From NCBI GenBank assembly GCA_903861045.1, contig CAIOST010000013.1, forward strand, positions 1-35,526: a stretch of 35,526 nt of DNA, read 5' to 3'. The translations under genes and the position numbers were made by a program. The notes beneath the pieces were generated by a model, which was not told where the DNA came from, did not search any database, and saw only the letters and a program-made list of their open reading frames with translations. Below are positions 31,157 through 35,526 of this stretch, piece after piece; positions within the stretch are counted from its first letter, which is position 1, and each line of letters opens with the position of its first letter. The stretch comes from an uncultured bacterium (GTDB taxonomy: Bacteria; Verrucomicrobiota; Kiritimatiellia; RFP12; CAIWXQ01).

Positions 31157-32803
31157 GTGGACCGCGAACAATTATCCTTTGATATCGTGGGGGTCGGTTG
31201 TGGCGTGGCCACACTCGCCACCGTGCTTCGTTTGCTAAAACGCCTGCGCGAGGATCCGGCCACCGCGAACCGCCCGCCCCCTTCGATCTTGATTGTGGAC
31301 AAAGGCGCCAGCATCGGCGCCCATACCCTCTCCGGCGCCGTGGTGGACTCCGAGTCGCTGGCAGACCTGCTCTCGCTGGACGAATATACGGCCCTCCCCC
31401 GCCTGGCTACGGTCAAGCAGGAAAGCTTTCAATATCTGACCCCGACCGGCGCCCTGCGCGTCCCCTGGGTCCCGCCGGTCATGCAGGCCGAAGGCTATCC
31501 AATCCTCTCCCTGTCCGCCGTCACCCGCTACCTGGCGACGCTCTGCGAGAAAGCTGGCGCCGAGATCTACTGCGGTTTCCCCGCCACGGAACTGCTCTAT
31601 CAGGGCGACCGCGTGGTTGGTGTTCGACTGGGCGACAAGGGCATCGGCAAGGACGGCCAGCAGCGCTCGGTCTATCAGCCCGGCGCCGAAATTCGGGCCG
31701 GCCTGGTCATCCTCGGCGAAGGGGCCTGTGGCCTCCTCGCAGAACAAATGATCCAGCGCCACCGCCTGCAGGGTCACAACCCCCAGACCTACGCGGTGGG
31801 GATCAAGGAGTTGATCGAGACGCCCGCGCAGCAGGGTACCGCCGGCACCATCCTCCACACCTTCGGCTATCCTTTGGACAGCCGCACCTACGGCGGCGGC
31901 TTTGTCTACCGGCTGAGTGACACGCTGGTGGCCATCGGCCTGGTCACCGCCCTCGACTACCGCAACCCCAATCTCAACCCGCACGACCTCTTCCGCCTCT
32001 TCAAGCAGCACCCCGCCATCCAGCCGATCCTCGCCGGCGGCAAGGTGCTGGAATACGGCGCCAAGGTCCTCCCGGAAGGCGGCCTCCATTCCGTACCCGG
32101 CCTCGTCGTAGACGGCGCCATCCTGGTGGGCGATGCCGGCGGGCTCTGCAACTCCTTGCGCCTCAAAGGGGTTCATCTGGCGGTGCAATCCGGCCTGGCC
32201 GCCGGCGACGCCTTGGCAACCTGCTGGCAACAGAGCGACTTCTCGGCTGCGGCCTTGCAAGCATATCCGCAGCAACTGCAGACTTCGGCCCCTTGGCAGG
32301 AGCTCGCACAGATCCGCAACGTACGCGCCTGCTTCCACCATGGCCTGCTGCCAGGCATGCTGTCGGTCGGCGCGAGTGTGGTCAGCGGCGGCGCCTTGCC
32401 ACCGGGCAAGCTGTCCTTCGGCACGGATGCCGCCGCCATGCAGCCCAAGGCTGGCGCCCGCCCCTGCCTGACGCCCCCCGCACCCGACGCGAGCGCGGCG
32501 GCCCTGCAATTGGACAAGCTCTCGGCTCTCTTCTTCTCCAAGACCCACCACGAAGAGAATCAGCCGTCCCACCTCAAGATCCTCGATCCTGCCAAATGCA
32601 AAAGCTGCATCCAACAATATGGTGCCCCCTGTACCCGTTTCTGTCCGGCCCAGGTCTACGTTTTGGTGCCAGACCGGCAGGAGATCCATATCGATTTTTC
32701 CAACTGTCTGCATTGCAAGACTTGCCAAATCAAGGATCCTCTGCAAAATATCCAATGGACGGCACCGGAAGGTGGCGGCGGCCCCATCTATACCAAGATG
32801 TGA
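31157..32803 (+). CDS. electron transfer flavoprotein:quinone oxidoreductase
   Basis: Oxidises reduced ETF and passes electrons to quinone at the inner membrane. GTG 31157 follows GGAAGGAG and begins VDREQLSFDIVGVG; a TTG at 31136 is less likely. The 548 residues have an N-terminal FAD site (DIVGVGCGVATLA, slightly unlike the usual GAGPAGLA), SIGAHTLSGAVVD, and a ferredoxin-type C-terminus. The 4Fe-4S Cys set lies in CTRFCPA and NCLHCKTCQIKDP, and the hallmark end is APEGGGGPIYTKM. An extra CKSC pair precedes it. It is 88 bp after nuoN; TGCCATAAT just upstream could act as an extended -10. etfAB are not in the window. Confidence 0.92.
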   Translation: MDREQLSFDIVGVGCGVATLATVLRLLKRLREDPATANRPPPSILIVDKGASIGAHTLSGAVVDSESLADLLSLDEYTALPRLATVKQESFQYLTPTGALRVPWVPPVMQAEGYPILSLSAVTRYLATLCEKAGAEIYCGFPATELLYQGDRVVGVRLGDKGIGKDGQQRSVYQPGAEIRAGLVILGEGACGLLAEQMIQRHRLQGHNPQTYAVGIKELIETPAQQGTAGTILHTFGYPLDSRTYGGGFVYRLSDTLVAIGLVTALDYRNPNLNPHDLFRLFKQHPAIQPILAGGKVLEYGAKVLPEGGLHSVPGLVVDGAILVGDAGGLCNSLRLKGVHLAVQSGLAAGDALATCWQQSDFSAAALQAYPQQLQTSAPWQELAQIRNVRACFHHGLLPGMLSVGASVVSGGALPPGKLSFGTDAAAMQPKAGARPCLTPPAPDASAAALQLDKLSALFFSKTHHEENQPSHLKILDPAKCKSCIQQYGAPCTRFCPAQVYVLVPDRQEIHIDFSNCLHCKTCQIKDPLQNIQWTAPEGGGGPIYTKM

Positions 32804-32848
32804 CCACACGGCATCCTCTGGAAACAACTTGAAAAGAGGAGCTCCCGC

Positions 32849-33280
32849 ATGCCTTGCGCCACGAAAACCGTTTTACTAGTAGATGATGATCCGGAGCTGG
32901 TGCAGTTCATGGCCGGGGTCTTGTCACCAACCTACCGCATCCTGAAGGCCAGCAATGGCAATGATGCCATCCGCATCGCGCGACAGGAGCGCCCGGATGT
33001 GATCCTACTGGATGTCATGATGCCTGGGGGCAAGGATGGCTTCGCCACCTTTGCCGAACTGCAGAAAGATCCCCATACCAGCCAGATCCCGGTGCTGATG
33101 CAGACCAACGTGAATCGCATTACCGGGCTCGCCTTCGATGCCCAAACCATGCAGGAATATCTCGGCAAAGCACCGACCGCCTTCCTGCAGAAGCCCATTC
33201 AGCCCAAACAATTGCTGGAGGCGGTCAGCAGCGCGCTCGCGGCGACCAGCACCCCCCCCACCCCGCTGGCGAAGCAGTAG
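32849..33280 (+). CDS. second single-domain response regulator (REC only)
   Basis: 143 residues, receiver only. The acidic pocket is D12-D14, the phospho-acceptor D55 (VILLDVMMPG), the switch Thr T86 (VLMQTN) and the Lys K115 (FLQKPI). The switch-to-Lys distance is about 29 residues, again longer than standard, with the insert NRITGLAFDAQTMQEYLGK. GAGGAG precedes the ATG. It lies 45 bp after ETF-QO, probably at the end of the same transcript. The Thr/Pro-rich tail (STPPTPLAKQ) is non-conserved. There is no output domain. Confidence 0.9.
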   Translation: MPCATKTVLLVDDDPELVQFMAGVLSPTYRILKASNGNDAIRIARQERPDVILLDVMMPGGKDGFATFAELQKDPHTSQIPVLMQTNVNRITGLAFDAQTMQEYLGKAPTAFLQKPIQPKQLLEAVSSALAATSTPPTPLAKQ

Positions 33281-33407
33281 CGCAGCTCTCACCCACCCGA
33301 GAGAGACCAAGACCTGAGATTAAGATCTTGCGACGAGGCCGGGCCTGATTCGTCTGCAGCCGCAGCCGGTCGACGAGGTAAATAACGTAACCCTCCGCTG
33401 CCACGCC

Positions 33408-33482
33408 ACGTAGGCCGGATTTCCATATCCGGCCGCAGCCACCGGTCGCGCAAATGGCCGGCACCGGAATTCCGGCCTACGT
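33408..33482. repeat. 75-bp palindromic intergenic repeat
   Basis: Outer arms acgtaggccgga (33408-33419) and tccggcctacgt (33471-33482) are perfect reverse complements. Inside are two further palindromes, ggccggatttccatatccggcc and ccggaattccgg. This looks like a REP/MITE-type extragenic element. The rest of 33281-33710 (430 bp) holds no gene; it includes a low-complexity block near 33588-33614 (cgcgtccattagcgctcatt) of the common dispersed type. Confidence 0.7.
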
Positions 33483-33683
33483 TGCGCCGGCGTCCCCCCG
33501 CTTCGGCGGTTCCGACGACCCGCCTGCCAGGTCCCGAGCCTTCCTTCCACCCGTCCATCAGCAACCAAGCACCACGAACATTCCCTTCGCGTCCATTAGC
33601 GCTCATTCGCGGTTTAGCTCGCCCGGCGTACCCTTGCCGCTTAGGGTTCCACGGAAAAAGGCGGACAATATCCTTGCAGCTAA

Positions 33684-33700
33684 CTGTCATATTATGACAG
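33684..33700. promoter_or_regulatory. 17-bp palindrome, likely AbiEi operator
   Basis: ctgtcatattatgacag is a perfect palindrome of 8-bp arms around one base, 10 bp before the abiEi ATG. It contains TATTAT, a possible -10, so binding would block transcription. AbiEi antitoxins of other bacteria bind inverted repeats to autoregulate; the assignment here is by position. Confidence 0.6.
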
Positions 33701-33710
33701 TATACAGCAC

Positions 33711-34346
33711 ATGCAGACCATCACCGAGATTGCCTGGGAGCAGGCCGGTAGCGGCATGTTCACCCGCCGGGAGGCTGCCTGTTGGGTGAACAATGAAGGC
33801 GCACGTCTGGAGGCCTTGCTGAAGCGTAGTGTCGCGGCAGGTGAAGTCCTGCACATCCGGCGCGGGCTGTTTTGCCTCGTGGCCAAGTATGTCAAGCGGC
33901 CGATCCACGCCTTCGAGCTGGCGCAAAGAATTTCAGGCCCCAGCTACATCAGTCTCGAATCCGCGCTCGCGCATCATGGCTGGATCCCGGAAGCGGTATA
34001 CACAGTCACCAGCGTATCGTTGTTACGCGCGCGCACCTTCCAGACGCCGCTGGGACTCTTCAGCTATACGCGCATCCCGCAGGAGCTTCTCTTTGCCGGT
34101 GTGCACCGGGAAGAACGCGATGGCGGCAGCTACTTTGTGGCCGAACCGCTAAAGGCGTTGGCCGACTATGTCTACGCACATGCCTGCGACTGGCGCGGCG
34201 CCGCCCCAGTCCTGGAGAGCCTACGCGTGGAAGAGGCCGAACTGGCCACACTAACGACCGAGTCGTTCGCACGTCTGGAAGGCGTGTACCGCTCCGCCCG
34301 TGTGTGCCGCTTTCTTGCGGCCCTGCGAAAGGAATGGAAAGCATGA
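33711..34346 (+). CDS. abiEi: AbiEi-type antitoxin / transcriptional regulator
   Basis: Antitoxin of the type IV AbiE system, 211 residues. The N-terminal winged-helix region (about 1-65) includes MFTRREAACWVNN, LEALLKRSVAAGEVLHIRRGLFCL; it is followed by the AbiEi core with PSYISLESALAHHGWIPE and VTSVSLLRARTFQTPLG. There is no obvious Shine-Dalgarno before the ATG. The gene overlaps the toxin gene by 4 bp (ATGA) and is preceded by a palindromic operator candidate. Confidence 0.88.
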   Translation: MQTITEIAWEQAGSGMFTRREAACWVNNEGARLEALLKRSVAAGEVLHIRRGLFCLVAKYVKRPIHAFELAQRISGPSYISLESALAHHGWIPEAVYTVTSVSLLRARTFQTPLGLFSYTRIPQELLFAGVHREERDGGSYFVAEPLKALADYVYAHACDWRGAAPVLESLRVEEAELATLTTESFARLEGVYRSARVCRFLAALRKEWKA

Positions 34347-35188
34347 GCGTCGAAATGATCCAGGAGCGACTCGCCGCTTATGGTTGCGCATCGGCGCTGG
34401 AAGAAGACCAGGCCCTGCGCGAGATTTCGCAGGAAATCATCCTAGCCGGACTGGGCCGGACCGATTTCTTTAACCGGGCAGGCTTCCAGGGCGGCACATG
34501 CCTTCGCATCTTCCACAGCCTGAACCGCTTCTCCGAAGATCTGGACTTCGCGCTGCGGCAACCCCAGGCGGCCTTCCAACTGGTCCCGTACCTGAAGAAC
34601 GTGTGCCAGGAACTCACAGCCTACGGCTACAAGCTGGAAATTGACGACCGTTCCAGCGGAGGCCAGACCGTCAAGAAAGCCTTCCTGAAAGATGATTCGC
34701 TGGGCACACTGCTACACCTGCATTATCGCCCACGCTCCGGCCCCCTGCGCAAGCTGCGCGTCAAACTGGAAGTCGACACCCATCCACCAGCCGGCGCCTC
34801 GTATCAGATGCCGGTATTGGACTACCCCTTCCCTTCCGCCGTGCGCGTGTTCGATCTACCCAGTCTCTTTGCCGGCAAACTGCATGCGCTGCTTTGCCGC
34901 AATTACCTGAAAGGGCGCGACTGGTACGATTTCATCTGGTATACGGCGCGGCGCATCCCGATCAACCACGACCTGCTCGCCGCGGCCCTGGCGCAGCAGG
35001 GACCGTGGGCAGGCACAACCCTGACTACCACGAATGCGTGGTGCCAAGCACAACTCGCCCGTACCATCGAACGCGTCGACTGGCCCCGGGCCAAAGCAGA
35101 CGTCCAGCGCTTTGTCAAACCGCGCGAACTGCCCTCCTTGGACCTCTGGACGACTGAATTCTTCCTGGCCCAGTGTCGCAAACTGTGA
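34343..35188 (+). CDS. abiEii: AbiEii-type nucleotidyltransferase toxin
   Basis: Nucleotidyltransferase-like toxin that arrests growth, and aborts phage infection in known AbiE systems. ATG 34343 overlaps the antitoxin stop and follows GGAAAG; an in-frame ATG at 34334 is an alternative. The 281 residues show the family motifs: GGTCLR (50-55), RFSEDLDF (62-69) with the metal-binding Asp residues, LRVKLEVD, and FAGKLHALLCRNYLKGRDWYDFIWY. The motifs look intact, so the toxin could be active. Family AbiEii/DUF1814. Confidence 0.92.
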   Translation: MSVEMIQERLAAYGCASALEEDQALREISQEIILAGLGRTDFFNRAGFQGGTCLRIFHSLNRFSEDLDFALRQPQAAFQLVPYLKNVCQELTAYGYKLEIDDRSSGGQTVKKAFLKDDSLGTLLHLHYRPRSGPLRKLRVKLEVDTHPPAGASYQMPVLDYPFPSAVRVFDLPSLFAGKLHALLCRNYLKGRDWYDFIWYTARRIPINHDLLAAALAQQGPWAGTTLTTTNAWCQAQLARTIERVDWPRAKADVQRFVKPRELPSLDLWTTEFFLAQCRKL

Positions 35189-35526
35189 CACGGCAGAGGT
35201 CGCTACCCCCAGATCCCCGGTGGATGGGCGGGGCGACGATCTCGTCTGGGCGGGGCGGCAGAACCACAGATTATCGTCATCCGTACTCCTCGCCCGATGA
35301 AAGGAAGGATAGGACGTACAAGATGCCTTTCGGAGCGAGGGGCGGAACACCTCAGGGTCGGATAACGGCGGTTATGTAAAGCATTCTGGCGGGTCGAGCC
35401 CGCCGGGGCGGTGCGCGCTGGACGCTGGGTGGTTGACACGCTGCCCACGGCCCGGGGCGGGCCGGGGCTACTGACAGCAGGGCCAGCCGGCCACGCGGTA
35501 GAGCAGACTGGTAGCCAGAAAAAACC
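35189..35526. other. right-end intergenic region, no gene seen
   Basis: No reading frame here has convincing length, start or similarity. A short GC hairpin (ggcggg-tcgag-cccgcc, about 35388-35404) is present. Genes may begin beyond the edge. Confidence 0.5.

Noticed and set aside
31235-32827. A 530-codon minus-strand frame opposite the ETF-QO gene
   Set aside because: The plus-strand frame is a full ETF-QO with Fe-S motifs; the antisense frame shows no motif or ribosome-binding site.

Overview
This GC-rich window looks like chromosomal DNA from a Gram-negative, respiring bacterium. Type II secretion components, lipoprotein-type signals and a quinone-linked respiratory operon support that. 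The gene content and the dispersed intergenic repeats recall the Verrucomicrobiota/Kiritimatiellota part of the PVC group or deltaproteobacterial lineages, but this is inference; there is no rRNA or tRNA here to place it. Starts were refined by looking for Shine-Dalgarno motifs.

Layout. Positions 1-455 hold no clear gene: a possible group II intron fragment running off the left edge, plus a dispersed repeat. Positions 456-7590 are all minus strand: a fused methionine sulfoxide reductase (MsrB-MsrA), hisC and hisD, a secreted helical hypothetical protein, and a three-gene secretion cluster (GspC/PilP-like protein, ExeA-type ATPase, GspB-like protein). Positions 7726-14581 carry sixA (plus strand), then on the minus strand an exported hypothetical protein, an SDR oxidoreductase, mntP, a RodA/FtsW-family glycan polymerase and a class B penicillin-binding protein. 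The last two are separated by a 1.1-kb repeat-bounded island with a toxin-antitoxin pair and a TPR gene remnant. Positions 14705-16801 encode a WXXGXW-repeat putative lipoprotein with two tandem-repeat arrays.

The centrepiece is a nearly gapless plus-strand run from 16928 to 33280: polyprenyl diphosphate synthase, a 6-TM histidine kinase, a REC-only regulator, nuoA-B-C-D-H-I-J-K, a MrpD-like antiporter subunit, an 83-residue membrane protein, a NuoL-like antiporter subunit, nuoM, nuoN, ETF:quinone oxidoreductase, and a second REC-only regulator. No nuoE, nuoF or nuoG is present. The locus therefore encodes the Q-module and membrane arm of a complex I-like enzyme with four antiporter-type subunits instead of three. 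It sits beside quinone side-chain synthesis, a second electron entry route to quinone (ETF-QO) and its own phosphorelay parts. The natural inference is a regulated quinone-reducing, ion-pumping module whose electron donor is ferredoxin or something else supplied from elsewhere.

Positions 33281-33710 are a repeat-rich intergenic region. A type IV toxin-antitoxin pair (AbiEi/AbiEii) with a palindromic operator candidate follows at 33711-35188. The last 338 bases show no convincing gene.
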